From Chamaea fasciata (taxonomy: Eukaryota; Chordata; Aves; Passeriformes; Sylviidae), in contig JARCOQ010000017.1 of assembly GCA_029207755.1 (NCBI GenBank), forward strand, positions 5,406,945 through 5,470,944: DNA of 64,000 bases, given 5' to 3'. The notes under the pieces were generated by a model. That model was not told the DNA's origin, searched no databases, and worked only from the letters and a program-made list of their open reading frames with translations. A program made the position numbers and the translations under genes. The stretch's first letter is position 1, and every line of letters starts with the position of its first letter. Below are positions 10,345-23,961 of this stretch, piece after piece.

Positions 10345-12792
10345 GTGAGGGGCCGGGGCGCCGGGCAGCCGCCTCCTCCCCCGGCTGCCCAAACTTTGCG
10401 GAGCCGGGCGGGGCAGGAGGGGGAGGCTGGAGCGGGGACCGGCTCAGGAATGGGGATGTCCCGGGCAGCCCTGAAGGGACGCCCCGGCCCAGGGTGCGCT
10501 CAGGAGGGATTTGTGGAGGGTCTCGGCTCCGCTTGCTGAGCCCCTCCCCGCAGCCGCTCCTGCACCACCACGCTGAGCAGAGACTTGCAGCGAGGTAAAT
10601 CCTGCTCCGTGAATAATCCGGGCCTGTGTAACCCTCTCCGGAGCTCCTTCCTATGCCCGGAGCTTCCCTTGTCCCGGTCCGGAGCTCCCGGTGCCGCACA
10701 GTCGGCCCCGTGTCGCGCCGGGGACTCTCGGGTCCCCTCCGAAGGCGGCAGATCATGCCCAGAAACCCCCAAATCTCCACCCTTTCTCTGCATTTTCTGC
10801 ATCTCCTTCCCTTCTGCTGGAAAGCGGCCAGCAAGTTCAGGGGAAATTAAACCATCTCCCCACCTCTCCCAGTATCTTGTGTTGATCCAGAGCCCTTTTC
10901 TTAAGTGTAGTGACAGCCCCTAATTGCAGAAAGTTTCGGACACAGGGTGTAGCATAGGCTTCTGAAAAGGAGCTGCATCGTGGAGGCCAGAGGCTGCTAT
11001 TTTTGCTGTTTTGGGGAAAACCGTAGCTGGTTTTAGCAGCCCCTCCTGACTTCAGCACGGCTTTGCCGCTCTCCACACAGCGCTAAATCCAACACGCCCA
11101 TGCGTGGAATGGATTTCAGCATCAACACTTGCCGTGCTCCAGCGCTCTGGCGGGTTGAGGCATTTGTTTACTGGAGCATTCAGCTTGAAAAATGTAAGAG
11201 ACACGGAAGGAGGGACAGAAGAGAGCAAGACACCAATCTCCACAGTCCCTTGGCTGCCAGCCTTGCATGTGATAGCTGCTCAATTTTTTATTTGGAACAT
11301 GAATTTCAGGTGGGGTTAATCAGCGGGCAGTTGGAATTTAAAGCTGCATGTGTACTGAAGTCTTTGGGATGTTCCCACACTTGAAGGGAGGGAACTTAAA
11401 TGGAAATGAATCAGAACCATTCCTTCCCACTAAAAGCAGGTGAGGGTATGTGCATTTAGATTTAAGACCAGGGTCAGTAAATGTTTAGACATAAATCTCC
11501 CAGTTTCCCCTCTGTACTGTTCCTGTAAACCAAAATCAAGCCCTGATAGGAGCTCTGGATTCCCTCTGCATTTTGTCATGATCCCTAACTTTCATCTGAG
11601 GTGGTGAGGGCTGCATTTCTCCTGTAGACGCCTGGAAGGTTTTGTCAGTGGCAGCCCAGTGTACTTAACCCAAATTCTCTGCTCTCTGAGGAGATGTGAG
11701 CCATCTGATTTGAGAACAATGGGACTGAAATGCATTATTTCCACTCATCTTCCTTCGAGGATTAAACTGATGCTCATTGTTACCATGGTAGGGCTAAAAC
11801 CAGAGGATTATTTCCTATCCATATCTTTGGAGATTACACTTTAAACAATTCTCAGCGTACCTTATAGTCTTGCAGTTATTCAGGCTATACCTTATCCCAT
11901 TAGCCAAGTCAGGAGTAGGAAGACATGAATGTATTATGTATATGTGAAATTCACCTGTGGGCTTTTCCTCATATATATATTTAATCAACTAGTGGGTTAA
12001 TTTAAAAGTTAAAAGAAAGAGGCAGCTGTTGGGGGAGAAGGAAGAACCAAACCCCAAACCATGTCAATCTGCTCCTTCTCAGGGGATCTGGCTGCAAAAG
12101 TGGCTTTGCCAAGACAGGAAGGTTGTTTCGTGGTTTCACTCCATTCCTCTGAGCACAGGGAAGCATCACACAACGTGAGGCAGGGCCCTGGCCCGGGGAG
12201 GGCTCTGGAGTGAATAAGCAAAGCAGCTGCAAGGCAGGTTTGGAGTGCGTTAATGGAAACCATGGCACAGCGTGTGAGCCGGCGCTCTCACGGCATAAGC
12301 TGTGCAGAGGTTTAAAAAAAGACAAATGATGGAAGATCCGGGAGAGAAAGGGCAGTGCTGATGTGGAGTGTGACGTGCAGAGGTCTTGCTGGGTGGCAAT
12401 CTGGAGCCCTGGTCTTTTGTGGTGGGTTCAAGCTGCTTCAGAGCATCTCTGCATCTCTTTGCATTCATTTTCTGCCTTTAAATTAAGGAGAGCAATGATG
12501 CACTTGCACGAGCTGGCAAATCACTTGTAATAAATCACTCAACATATTTCACTCCTATTCCTGTTTGGCAAACTGTCTAAAGCAAACTGGCACTTTTTTT
12601 TTTTTTCTTTTGGAAGCCATTAGCTCTCCAAGTGGTTTTATTTGTTGACTGATTGAAAGAAGTTCAAGTTCTGCTGTCCCAGAACAGGGCATTGCAACCA
12701 TTTATATCATCAGAGACCAGTGTGAGTTTTGCTGGGATCTTGACAGGAGAATGATCCCCTCTGGACTGGAACAAGTTTCCTGGAAAAAGTAT

Positions 12793-12833
12793 TTCACAGA
12801 ATCACAGAATATTCTGAGTTGTAAGGGTCTGTT
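12793..12833 (-). mobile_element. short CR1 3'-end remnant
   Basis: CACAGAATCACAGAATATTC followed by TGAGTTGTAAGGGTCT is the complement of a CR1 terminal region. Only about 40 bases are recognisable. Confidence 0.65.
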
Positions 12834-15480
12834 TGATTGTAGTAATATAACATCTCTGATTTTGAAAAAGTTCCTCTATATTTGCTTTGAGTATTTGAAA
12901 ATTAATGGACATTCCTGAGTGAAATTAGACTGAATGTGAACAACCAGGATTCCTTGTGACAGTAATAAAAAAGTAATTATTCAAACAATACTCAGGATAT
13001 TTGCTTCTTGCACGTATTAACTTGCACCACTTAAGCTCCACAACAACTGTAAGAGGTAATTACTGATATTTTTCTAGCAATTATGGATGGTTCAGGGCAG
13101 CACATGATCAGGAAGAGGAGTGAGCGAAATGTTCTGCAGGGTGACACTGTGTGTCCCCACGATCCATACGCCAGGCACATCTCACCTCTTGCCATCGAGG
13201 CATAAGCCCTGTGTGGCCTCTAATATGGAATTCTTAGAACTATTTCCCGGCTTTGCTCATCACCGTCCTTGCAGCTGCTTAAATCAGCCTGTGGATCTGG
13301 TTTATTGTATATTCTCCATTGCCAAGTGTTTTTGTGTTGCTTCTGCCAGTCAGCGATGTCTGCTGTGGATTTTGGCATCCACGTGGGATCTGATACCAGG
13401 AGTAAGTCCATTATAGCCACATTATTTAGGTCTAGTAAACTCTTTAGCTGGCAGACACCCTCTGAAAAGCACTGCTGCCAGTTTTAGGTTCTTTTTCCAC
13501 ATAGATTAAACACCTCTTAAAGCCATACAAGTAAATTCATGTTGTCATGGCACTTCAGATGGAGGAGGTTTTAAAACTCCTCGTTGTGGCAGCAATAGAT
13601 ATCAGAGTTCTGGGGCAGGATGAGAGGTTTTCCCTGTTCACTTATGAGTCTGTGCCTGTGGGGTTGGCTCTGGAACCAGCTCCCTCAGAACAGGATCCCC
13701 CTGAGTGTCCTGATCTACCATGTGCAGCCCTGTGTGCCATTAACATTGCACAGTCTCTGCCCTGATTTTCAAAAGGTCTGAATTTTACTGGCCAGATGCA
13801 GTGCAAATTGATTTTCCTGCTCATTGCTTTCTTGCCTTCATACCTGTTTTCTGGAGAGTCACAGGATCACAGCAGAACCTGGGGAAAGAGGGGAAGCTGA
13901 AGGAAACACCTGCAATCCTGTTGCAGCGTCAGTCTCCACACAGAGTGGGCAGCTCCTCAAGCTAAAATCCCAGGATTTCATCCAAGCCTGGACTGGGCAC
14001 ACATGCAAGGGGAGCTGGGTGTGGGCAGCTCCTGGCACCCCAAAATTCACAGGGGAAGATGTTTTCCCACTGGCGTGGCACAGCCTGTGCTTGGATGGCT
14101 CTGCTGCAAAATGTCCCCCAAGTTACAGCAAGTGCCTGGGTAGAGTGTCTGACACATGCTAATGTTTTATTTGCATGGACAGCTGGTGTGATCCCATTTA
14201 TTAAAACACATGGCAGCAGGCCCTGCTCCTCCAGAAACTGCCACAGTTCCAGCAGCTCCAAGTTGCTCATTTGTTAGGGCAGCACTTGGGGGACTCCTTT
14301 GGACCTCCTCACCCTTTTGAAGGAACTCTGTTCTGCTGTGGATCTGCTCTGCCTCAGCCCACCCTGCGTGGCTGCAGCTCACCCATCCCTCCAGAGCCCT
14401 CGTTTATTATGTTTTATGAAGCCTGCTCGCAGTTTGGATGATTTGTAGAGTAAATAACTCTGCACATGAACAACTGTTTGCCCAAGTGGCTCCTCAGCTT
14501 TATTCCTGCTTGCATTTCTTCATGCAATGCCTTTGAAGGGACCTGCCAAAGAGCCCCAGGTGTGAGGGGGATGGAAAGGAAGGACCAGGAGTCTTGACAT
14601 CCATTACCATGCTCTCTACACTCTTCCAAAGTCATCTATTCAATTTCCATTGAGTCTGAGAGGCTCACAGAGTTATTAATTCCATGTACGATGTTGCAAA
14701 GACTCCCTTACACTTTCCTCTGGTGAGGAGCACCTTGGCAGCGTGGTGGGATGTTCTCACTGCTCTGGTGCTGTGGAAGGCAGGGCCCTGCCCACCATCA
14801 GATCTGTGATGCCAAGTAGATAAACATGACAAACATTTCTCTGTATTACGTGAAAATAGCAAGCCATAAAACCAAGTGGCTGAATTGTCTCCAGGTTTGC
14901 TGGCAAATCCTATCCAGGATTAGTCAATGGTTCAAGAATCCTGTGTTTCGATGGTATTGACAAAAGGAATTGAAGCTGATTTTTCTTCCTTAAGTCACAG
15001 CCAAACTCTTACTGTGGCTTTTAACAACAGCGCTGTTCTCAATCACTCACTACGCCAGAGAAGTCCTGGGTGCCTCTCACCCCTCTGATGGCACCACAAG
15101 GGGCACCTCTGTGGCAGGACTGTGTCCCACCAGGTCACAGTGCTGCCACACCCTCAGGTGGACAAGAGAATGAAGCTATTGGGGTGTAAATGTGCCTGGA
15201 TCCATCCCCACAGTGGTGGAGAGGGACCCCGCCCCAGCAGCGATGCCCATCTGCTGCGGTGGGAGCATCCCTAAAAAGCTGCCTTCTTTTCGTGGACTAT
15301 TCAGGGAACCCAGGGCTTTAACTCAGCATATGCACGACAGCCCAGCCTGCCTAATCCCAGCCCGTTTACACTCTGCTCTGTCTCGCAGCTACATCTAATT
15401 TAAATAAGCTCTTGTGTTCCTTGCTTTACATAACCACTTGGCCTGCTGTGTTTTGCCAGTTCTTATGTAATTTCTTCTCT

Positions 15481-15491
15481 TCCCCCCCCCC
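15481..15491 (+). repeat. short C homopolymer
   Basis: About ten consecutive C bases lie within a pyrimidine-rich segment (15475-15537). It has no other recognisable function. Confidence 0.7.
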
Positions 15492-16337
15492 AACTGATTT
15501 TAATTCACTTGATTTCTTTTTCCCTCCCCCTTCCCAAGATGTCAGCTGGGGAGATAATAAAAAAATGAGGAAATGTGGCCAATCGATTTAGCTCTTAGGT
15601 TTTCCTCTTACCAGCAGTTTGCGAAGGCAGAAGAGATGAAGGTAATCTTGTAGTTGCTTTTCCCAGAGAAAAAAAATCCAAAACCCTTCATCTGCCTTAA
15701 TCTTTCAGATCATTTAAAACAGCTATTTAATTGTCATCTCCCTGCTTCCCCCCTCCTTTCCCTTGAAGACTTTCACTCTCGTCTCTGTGCAGCATCTGCT
15801 CGAGACTCACAGATGGCACTTTTGCTTCCTGACGTTCAGAAACGCTTCTGTGTCCTGCCCGAGGCAGGCAGGATGGGCAACATCCCCCCGTGGGACACAG
15901 GGGTGCCTGGGTGGGGGACAGAGGGGAATTTGAGCTTCCACGGTGTCCCCATTGCTTTCTCCCTGCTGGGAAATTGCCCCTTGCTGAGGGCCCCAGGGCA
16001 GTGCGTGAGCAAAGGGCTGGGGAACGCGGTGGGGTCCTGGGCTGACGAGGTGGGAAGCCTGAGCCTTACAGCAGAGAACACTAAATACCAAACCCATCAG
16101 TCCCAGTGCTGACTCTCCTCCTTTCCCTCACATGGAGCAGATGGATCTGTGTTTTTACATTCCCAGTCTGTCTGGTTGCTCTTTGCCCTCCAGGATGGGC
16201 TGCTCTCACCGTGTGAAGCTGGAGAAGCCTCCAATGCCCAGCTCAGCCATCGTGCTCCACTAACATCTCCCCCATGTCTTGCTTCCCATGGATACCACTT
16301 CTTCAATCCAATTGCAAAGTCTCTTAGGTGTAGGATT

Positions 16338-16392
16338 AAAAAAAAAAACAAACAAAAAACCCCAAAAAACAAACAAACAAACAAACAAAACC
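16338..16392 (+). repeat. A-rich (AAAC)n simple repeat
   Basis: A poly-A run passes into AAAC units. This could be an old poly(A) tail or a simple microsatellite. No adjoining retroposon body was recognised. Confidence 0.8.
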
Positions 16393-19300
16393 AACAACAT
16401 ATAATGATGATAAATCAGTTGAGCTGATGAGTTATTTGGGATAAAAGCACTTGTGTTTAGAAAAGGTGGTGATGGTGGAGCACTAACCCAGGGTAGGGAG
16501 CAAATTTCTGAGCTGCCAGTTCATTCCCAGTACTTTTCTGCATTCACTTGTTTTCTTGTATGGGAGGAAAATATTAGTGAGACAAATTGGTATCCCATTA
16601 TTCAAGTGCCTTGTCTGTGGAGGTCCATCCTCCTCCTCCCTCCCTGGGGTGCCAGAAACTCCTCATCACCCCTGCTCCTGCCAGGACAGAGGGTGCTGTG
16701 GCACAGGGCTCTGCTGTGTGGCTCTCAGCCTTTGGAGAGCATGCATCTGGTGGGCTGGAGGAGCTGCTCACCTGCAGGTGCTTTCAGCATGTGACATTGG
16801 CTCCTCATCTCCTGTGGCTTTTTCACTTCAGTAATTCTCAGAGCACAGTGCACTGCTGGGCACGGCTCCATGGGGGCTTTTCCTCTCCTAGGGAAAGAAC
16901 ACAGAATGGACGAGGTCTTTGTAGCTGAACTTTTTCCTTTGAGGAAAAGTTCAGTGAGGTTTCTTTGAAGCTTTTGTGTTCTCATGGGCTAGGGGCAATT
17001 GTCAGCTGAAGACAGGAATCAAAGAGATGAGATTTTCCTAGTAGAAATGAAAAAAAAAAAAAAACAAAACCCAAGGGAAAAAATGTAAACTTTCATAAAG
17101 CCTAGCATTTGAAAGGGGAGAAAAAGCGTCTATTTTATGTAAAATGCTCATGAAAAAGCTGGGAGTACCTCTGAACTGAAGAGTCATAGAGAGAGTAAAA
17201 AGCATATTCAGAGTCACTAACTCAGGGAGGCAAGGGAAGAGCAGCTGTGCCAGAGGCCGTGCCCTGGGTTGGGTGGCACTGCTCATGGCTGTGTTGTCAC
17301 CTGCAGGGGAGCAGCCCCTTGCTGGATTCGTCCATGGATGTCCCTGCTGCCTCCTCCTCCTGGGCAGCTCAGCCCTGCTGCTGGTCCCCTCCTGCCAGGC
17401 TCAGCCTGAGGTGCTCCCTGCTGCCTTGGCTCTGCTCTCAGGGCTTTGTGGGGTGTCAGGCAGCCAGAGGAGGAGAAATGTCACCCCTTAACCATCCTAT
17501 TTTCTTCCTCTTTTAACCCTGAAAAAAGGGGTTGACCACCTCACCAGCTTCACCCAGCCCTGGCAGGAGGGACCTGCTGCAGATCTGCCACCAGCACTTG
17601 GATGTAGGATGACATCTGGCTCAGCAGACCCCTACTTTTGATCAGGGCTCCAAGGAGCTAATTAATATAGTCATTGCAATGCCACATCCTATTAATTTTA
17701 ACTTAATCAAGAACAAAGGACATCTGCACTGCTGAACCAACTAAATGTGGTCTTAATATGTGGCAGGACTTTCGTACCACCTTGTTCCCTTGGAGAATTT
17801 GTTTAATAAGTCCATAACTATTTGAGTATGTTCAATAAGAAATTAACCCACTTTCCCCTCCTATTCAATGATTTTTTCAAAACCATCTTATAAAAATGCA
17901 GCCCACACAGCTGCTGGGAAAGTTTAACTCATTACTCGCATCACTATTGATTCCTCCTGCAAAGACCTTACATTTTATCCTCACGGGGGTAATTTATACA
18001 TTTTAATATGCCCATTTAATTCCAAAAAGAAACTAAATCCTTTGAGTTTCCCATGTTTCATTTCTTATTGCTGTCAGTCACGGGCTTGTGACACTGTCAT
18101 ACTTGTTCCTTAAATCCAAGTGTGTCAAGTTTGATAAAGCACTGTAGGCAGAAGAAGGATGGGTTTAGACTGATAAAGAGATTATTTGACCTCAAGGTGC
18201 AATGATGGGGAGCTCTGTGTGCCCCAAACACTTGATAGACTGCACTCACTAACCCAAGGAGCAAACTCTGCCTCAGGCTTGTCTCCCTCACAGCTTTCAG
18301 GTGTTTCCTGGCCAATGCAGGATGGAAAATCCCTTGAAAAGAAAACAAGAAAAGGCAGGAATTTTGTCAGTAAGTGTCTTAGAGTGCAGCAGTCCAGAGG
18401 AGCCAGGCACATGGCCAGCCTGGCACTCTGAACACAGCCTGGAGATCAAACCGTGCCAGGTAACATACCCTGTAATACCTGAGGCTCCACGAGGCTGAAA
18501 GGAGCTGCAGCAGAGAAAAACACTGAGGAAAAGCAGCAATAAAGTAACCAAAAAGTTCACTTCTCCTTTGGGATGAATCATTTTTTCCTCCCTTGAAAGT
18601 CTAACTGAATTTTCTTTGCCACCATCCTCAGCAGCCCAAGGGGAGGCTCCAGCACAGCCTCCTGCCTGCTCAGCCTTTATGAAGAAAATCCATAAGCAGA
18701 GTGTGGGGATAGGGAGAGGGAAGCAAAAGTGTCCACAATACTTCCAGGACTCATAGAACTAGGGCTGACACCATTAACCTCACAAACCAGGTCAATTTCC
18801 CCCCCAAAAAAGAGTTTCTCAGGGCATCAATGATGGAACTTGCCACCATTTTTCCCTTCAGCAAGTCATGCAGATGAACAGAGCTGCGCAGTCCGCTGTT
18901 AGCAGCTCTCACACTTGGGGCTGCAGTCAGCAGGGGGACGGTGTTTGACTTAAATATGGCCTTTAATTTATTTATAACCGCATATCCACCACTCAGTATC
19001 ATATTTAATGCAAATAACTTTCAAGTGAAATCCCCACTGAGAGGCACATTATGAAGATTAACAGCCTGGCTTTTCTATTACTCTGGTTTATACACTGTGG
19101 ATTTGTGCCCTGTGCTTTGTAGGCAAAGGGCTGGCAATATTTGAGTCCAGAAACCTATATCTGAACCTGCTGTTTTGCAAAAATCAGTGCCTGAGAGCCT
19201 GCTTGTGATTCCACAGCCAAAGAAAAGGGCTGGAGGCATGAAAACCTCTGGGAAATGCTGACATCCAGGTAGGTGAGAACCTAGAAAGGCTATTTTTGCT

Positions 19301-22047
19301 GATCACGCAATGGGGCATTGGAGAGGGGTTTATTTCTTTTAATCATGTAATCCACTTTTCTTTTAAACAGGCTGTCAGGAAAATTAATCTCGCCAAGTTT
19401 AAGGTGATACTGAACATATTCTCATGCCCTGAAACTATCTGGAGCTGGTTTATTCCTTTGGATCTTTGTGTGGTGAATTTGTCAGGTGTAGTGCCACGGG
19501 CCCAGCACCCCATTATGGAATTTGCTAGTAGGGGGTTTGTATCTGTTTTGGGTCTGTTCTTCCCACTGTTCACCTTTCATGGAGGAGAAATGTGACCAAC
19601 ATCACACTGTAAAATGTAGCCAAAGCTGTTTGTTGCCCCAGCAGAGTGATGCCACTTGTTCCCTGTGCCATCATGCACAGGGATACAGCCTGTATCTCTG
19701 GCTCCGTCACTGCTGCACTTGCTGCTTGCTGAGAGCTTGTCTCTCGTGGCAAAGAGGAAGGGAAACCTCTCCCCTCCTTTCTCCAAGAGGGAGTCAAGCA
19801 GTGATGAGACTCCCAGGGGCAGCTGTGGCCTGAGGGCAGTGTTGGAGTATCAGGAGGGAACAACCAGCCCAGCTTGAACTGGAGAGAGGTCAGTGCAATG
19901 GCAGCAGGGCCAGAAACTCTGCCTGATGTGATGGTTGTTTTCCAAGGGCGTCCTGGAGCCAAGGAAATACCGTTTATTCTTTAGTATCTAGCAAGAAAGG
20001 GAGTCTGTTTGAAGACAGAGCACTAGCAGCTGCAATAGCCATTTTTCTGAGTCAAAGGAAACAGCAGACGCCTCTTAGACCTTGTGTCACTGCTGAATAC
20101 TCTGCTTGGGAGCAGCAAAAAGCTCAGGGAATTTCCATCTGAGCTCCATTATGGGTACGTTTTCCCTCAGTTCATCATAAGCCAAAAAATGGGGGTGTCA
20201 CCAACACCGAGTGTGTCCCAGGGCAGTGCTTGCAGTGAGAACAAAACCACAATTACCCAAAGAAAAGGGCTTTTCCAAGGGGCCAGGGCAGAGAGGGGAT
20301 AATACAGCAAAGCAGAGAGGCTGTGGCTCCCAGCACCCACTGCCCAAGTTCAGCTCCCAGACACAAACCCCCCCTGCTCCTCCCAGATCCCATCACGTCC
20401 CACTGGTGCTTCCTGTATTGTCCTTTTTCAACAAGGTTTCAGCGTGGTGCAATCCCTTGCCAACCTGCTCTGTAGGATGGGCCCCACTGCAGGAGGGGCA
20501 GGCTGGCAGCTCCAGGAGATGCTTGGAAGGAAGAGGAGTGTTTCAGGCTAAAAACACGGATGGGGCTTTAGGATAGAGCTGTGCCTGAGGGAGCTGCTCT
20601 GCTTTTTTATGAGAAAGAACAAGCCTCGTGCTCTGCAGTGATATTAATGTTAGGGGTCCTGCAGGAAAAGAGAAGGAAGATGAAGTATGGCAGGAGCCAT
20701 TTATTTTTGAGAATGAGATGCCAGCTGCATTACTGCTGTGCAGTTCTGTCTCTTCCCAGCAAATGAGTCTCCCAGCCCTGTCCCTCCCTGCCTAGCCCGA
20801 GTTCCTCTAAGAGGGGCTAGAGATGCGATCTGTAGAGAATGGTTTTATCAGGGGGAGATGAGGCAGAAGGTGTTTCCCTTTCATGATTGCTTTTATCTTC
20901 CCTCTCCCCCTTGTTATCAGTGGAGCTACTGCAAGGGAGACTATTACCCATATAGTGAACAGCCAGAAATAAAGCTTGCTGGTGTCTTCATTACTTTAAA
21001 AAGAGTGTGTTTGGGAGAGGGAAAATCGCTGGTCATACCCCAGAGGTTCTCTCATATCATATAGTGCTGTGCTAAACTTCATCCCTTAAATATTGCCCAG
21101 GCAAAAGTTGTTTTTAAGGGCCCTCAGGAGCTGCCCCCCTCATCGCAAGGTTATGTCTCTCTGCCCTTGCATAAACCACGTTCAAATAATGCTTCTGTTT
21201 TCTGCTCCAAAGGTGGCTGCTTTTTCCTCCCATGAAATAATGGAAAATTTTGTTAAACTCATCAACTATTTAGGGAAAAATGCAATTTACTCAGTTTCAA
21301 TTAGAAGAAAACACCCAAAGCAATAAAAAACCCACTGGCAGCCTGTAAGAAGTAGCAGCAAAGAGGCAAGGGCAGAAACAGGGCAAGAAATGACAGTTTT
21401 ATAAACCTCCTGCTGGGTAGGGATAGAAGAGGTCTTTGTGCCTGCAAAACAAAACTGTTTTTTCTTGAAAGCAACTATTGACTGGAGCTCTACAACTGCA
21501 GCTGGAGCTGCGTACAGCAGCCACACGCCTGCAAACAGACCGACTTCTTCCCCACTGAACTCAGAGGAGACAGGCAATGCTTTCCCTTGGTGCTCTAAAT
21601 CAGAGCTGTGCTCTTAAATTCAAGAAAAAAACCCTAAAACATTCCGTGTGGTTTTTCAGGAGGAGTTAGTTCAGGTGATTTGCACGACTTCCTTCCCCCT
21701 CCCCCATTTTCACAGGGCTGCAGCAGCCTGGCTGTGCCAGGTGCTTTTTGCCGCGGCTGTGTCTGTCAGGGTGCAGTGCCTGATTTTTCCATGTGGATTT
21801 GCAGTAACACCTTTCCTGAGGCAGCTTCATGGCAGCTGAGAGGAGCTTGCTTAAAAGGCCACGTGCATCGATCGGGCTGCAGAGATGATCTTGACTTGTG
21901 ACCTGTGGGTACTGTTGAGACCAGATTGAAACACAGCTGAAAATCTTCTGGGCATTAATTCCATTTCAGCATTGGGCTTCTTTCCTCTTTGGGAGGCTGG
22001 TCCACACCTCGGTTCCTGACACTTTTAAGGGTCAGTCCTGCTCCCAG

Positions 22048-22146
22048 GCAGTGAGTGATAGGACGAAGTGAAACAGCCTCGAATTGCACCGGGGGAGGGT
22101 CAGCTTGGATGTTAGGAAAAATTTCCATACTGAGTGGCTAAGCAAT
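22048..22146 (+). mobile_element. CR1 internal 3' fragment, sense
   Basis: AGTGATAGGACGAAGTGAAA, AATTGCACCGGGGGAGGGT and TTAGGAAAAATTTCC match the stretch of avian CR1 that lies a few hundred bases before its 3' end. The terminal segment is missing. Confidence 0.8.
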
Positions 22147-22550
22147 GATGATTCTGTGAAAACCTTTGATAGATAGCAGCTTTCCCTCTATTTCTGTCCT
22201 AAAAATCTGACAAATTTCCAAGCACACTTGAAAATCCTGCTTGTTCTCCATGGAGCCATCGCATCGAGCAACCAGATCCTCCTCTCCCAATCCAGCATCC
22301 TTAGGAGCAGTGCCGCTCTCCCCTGTGCCTGCGGCCTCTCAGGTCAGCATCTCAGCAGCAGGGAGACCACTCAGGTGAAGAAAGAGTCTTTCTGCCTGGC
22401 TGCCTTCACTTCTAAACAGACACCAGTCCCAAGTAGGGGGTTGGTGTTGAGGTGGGGCAAAGCTGGTTTCCCTCCTCGAAGCTGGGTGATGCCAGTGCTT
22501 GGGAATCATCCAGGGATGGGTTTGGCAACCAAAGACCTCTTCACCAGCGG

Positions 22551-22705
22551 TGAATCATAGAATCACAGGATGGTTTTAGTTGGAAGGGACCTAAAGACCA
22601 TCTCATTCCAATCCCCTGCTGTGGACAACTTCCACTAGACCAAGTTGCTCCAAACCCTGTCCAACCTGGCCTTGGACACTGCTGTGCCCAGCATCCCAAG
22701 AGGCT
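22551..22705 (-). mobile_element. CR1 LINE 3' fragment, antisense
   Basis: It starts TGAATCATAGAATCACAGG, then GTTGGAAGGGACCTAAAGA and CCAACCTGGCCTTGGACACT, the complement of a CR1 3' end. It lies 400 bases from a sense-oriented CR1 piece, so they are two insertions. Confidence 0.9.
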
Positions 22706-23893
22706 GATGGGGAGAAAATCTGCCAACCCTTTCTGGGAATGAATTTGATGAAAATTATTACCAGGAAACATCAAGAAAGAAGCCTTGAAAAATTGCTTTC
22801 CAGGCTGTGGCAGTGCTTGTTTTGACAGAGTTTTGATGCTTTCATTCGAAATTCCATTGAAGCTTTGCTGGAGATAAGTGATCTCATAGAAAACAGAGCT
22901 TTTGTGTCTGGTCACAAAGAATGATTTGCGAAGACTGCTGAGGGAAATGGAGTACTTATCCAGGGAGACAAGAATTTCAGCTGAAAATAATCATGGCTTT
23001 TTCATTTATAATTCTAGCTGCAACTTGTCGGAAATCTGCCTCCATCCAAGCTGACTGGGCTGGAGATGGGGCAAACCAGTGATAAAATGTGGACTGGTCA
23101 CCCCTAAGGGCACAGCTTGTTTCAAGACTAACTCACAAAATGCTTCCAGTTTCTCTTTCTGCTCACAACGTGGTGTGCACCAAAACCTGGGATGTTTTCA
23201 GGAGCACATGGTTAAGGCTGTAATGTAGATGTGTGGAGCTGCTGCCCTGCCAGCCTCTCACAGCTGTTGGGTGAAGTTTTGTGTTTAAGTTGTTTTAACG
23301 TGAATGAGACGAACTTGCCTGCAGCACCAGCACCAAGCCCAGCAAAAAATGGACTGATTAGATAAACTGAGATTTCCCTGTTATTAGTGCTGTTTAGATA
23401 ACTTTGAAATGCGTATTTTTCAAAGTAAATGAATTACATAACCCTTTCCCCTATTTTTGGCTCTAGAAGGAGTCAGTGAATTTTCTGTTTCAGAGCAGAA
23501 CATTTGTGCTTTTCACCATGATTCAGGGAACAGTTTTTTAGTCTGAAGCTGGTGTGTGGATGATTCACAGTGACACATTTTGTGCTGGCAGCAGGCCCCA
23601 CCTCGAAAGCCTCGATGCACCATGTGGTCTGGGCTGTGACTCTCCAAAATTTGGGCTTGAAGCTGCACTGTGTCTGGGGGAACCAGGCTGATCCCTGGAC
23701 CAGAGTGCAAGCTGGCATCAGAACTGGTCTGTGACAGCCTTTCTTGTCAGAGTATATCCTTATACTTGTGAAAAGTTTCATGTGCTGTTTTGCTTCCAGT
23801 TTTCCCTTTCTTTTTTTCTACTTCCTATCATGGTTTACATGTTGTCCTCCATTCTTGATGCTTTCTGGGCATCTTTTGGTTTGGAGCTCTGGA

Positions 23894-23961
23894 GTTTTTT
23901 TCTTCTTCTTCTTCTTCGTCTTCTCTCTCTCTCTCTCTTTTTTTTTTTTTTTTTTTTTTTT
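23894..23961 (+). repeat. polypyrimidine tract (TTC)n(TC)n(T)n
   Basis: TTC units, then CT units and finally about 23 T give some 68 bases of nearly pure pyrimidine. Mirror-like polypurine/polypyrimidine tracts can form triplex DNA. The long Lys/Arg/Glu frames on the opposite strand are artefacts of this tract. Confidence 0.9.

Larger units (their letters stand above)
8280..10560. promoter_or_regulatory. NTSR1: CpG-island-like NTSR1 promoter and first-exon region
   Basis: GC and CpG density rise sharply near 8280 and fall after about 10560. The block spans the presumed promoter, exon 1 and the start of intron 1. Two GC-box-like Sp1 motifs are visible at 8443-8451 (GGGGGCGGG) and 8457-8464 (GGGGCGGG), both upstream of the minisatellite. 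The 200 bases between the minisatellite and the ATG are G/C-rich and contain many CpGs. A CpG-island promoter is expected for this gene. The transcription start itself cannot be placed from sequence. Confidence 0.7.

Noticed and set aside
9610..10392. 260-codon frame on the minus strand over exon 1
   Set aside because: Antisense shadow of a GC-rich coding exon. The sense frame has clear GPCR motifs.
8429..10598. Plus-strand Cys/Val/Pro frames of 394-715 codons
   Set aside because: Repeat artefact. The non-repeat end of the 715-codon frame is an out-of-frame shadow of NTSR1 exon 1.
13855..13885. Possible CR1 tail (GAGTCACAGGATCACAGCAG)
   Set aside because: Too short, and the following sequence does not continue into a CR1 match.
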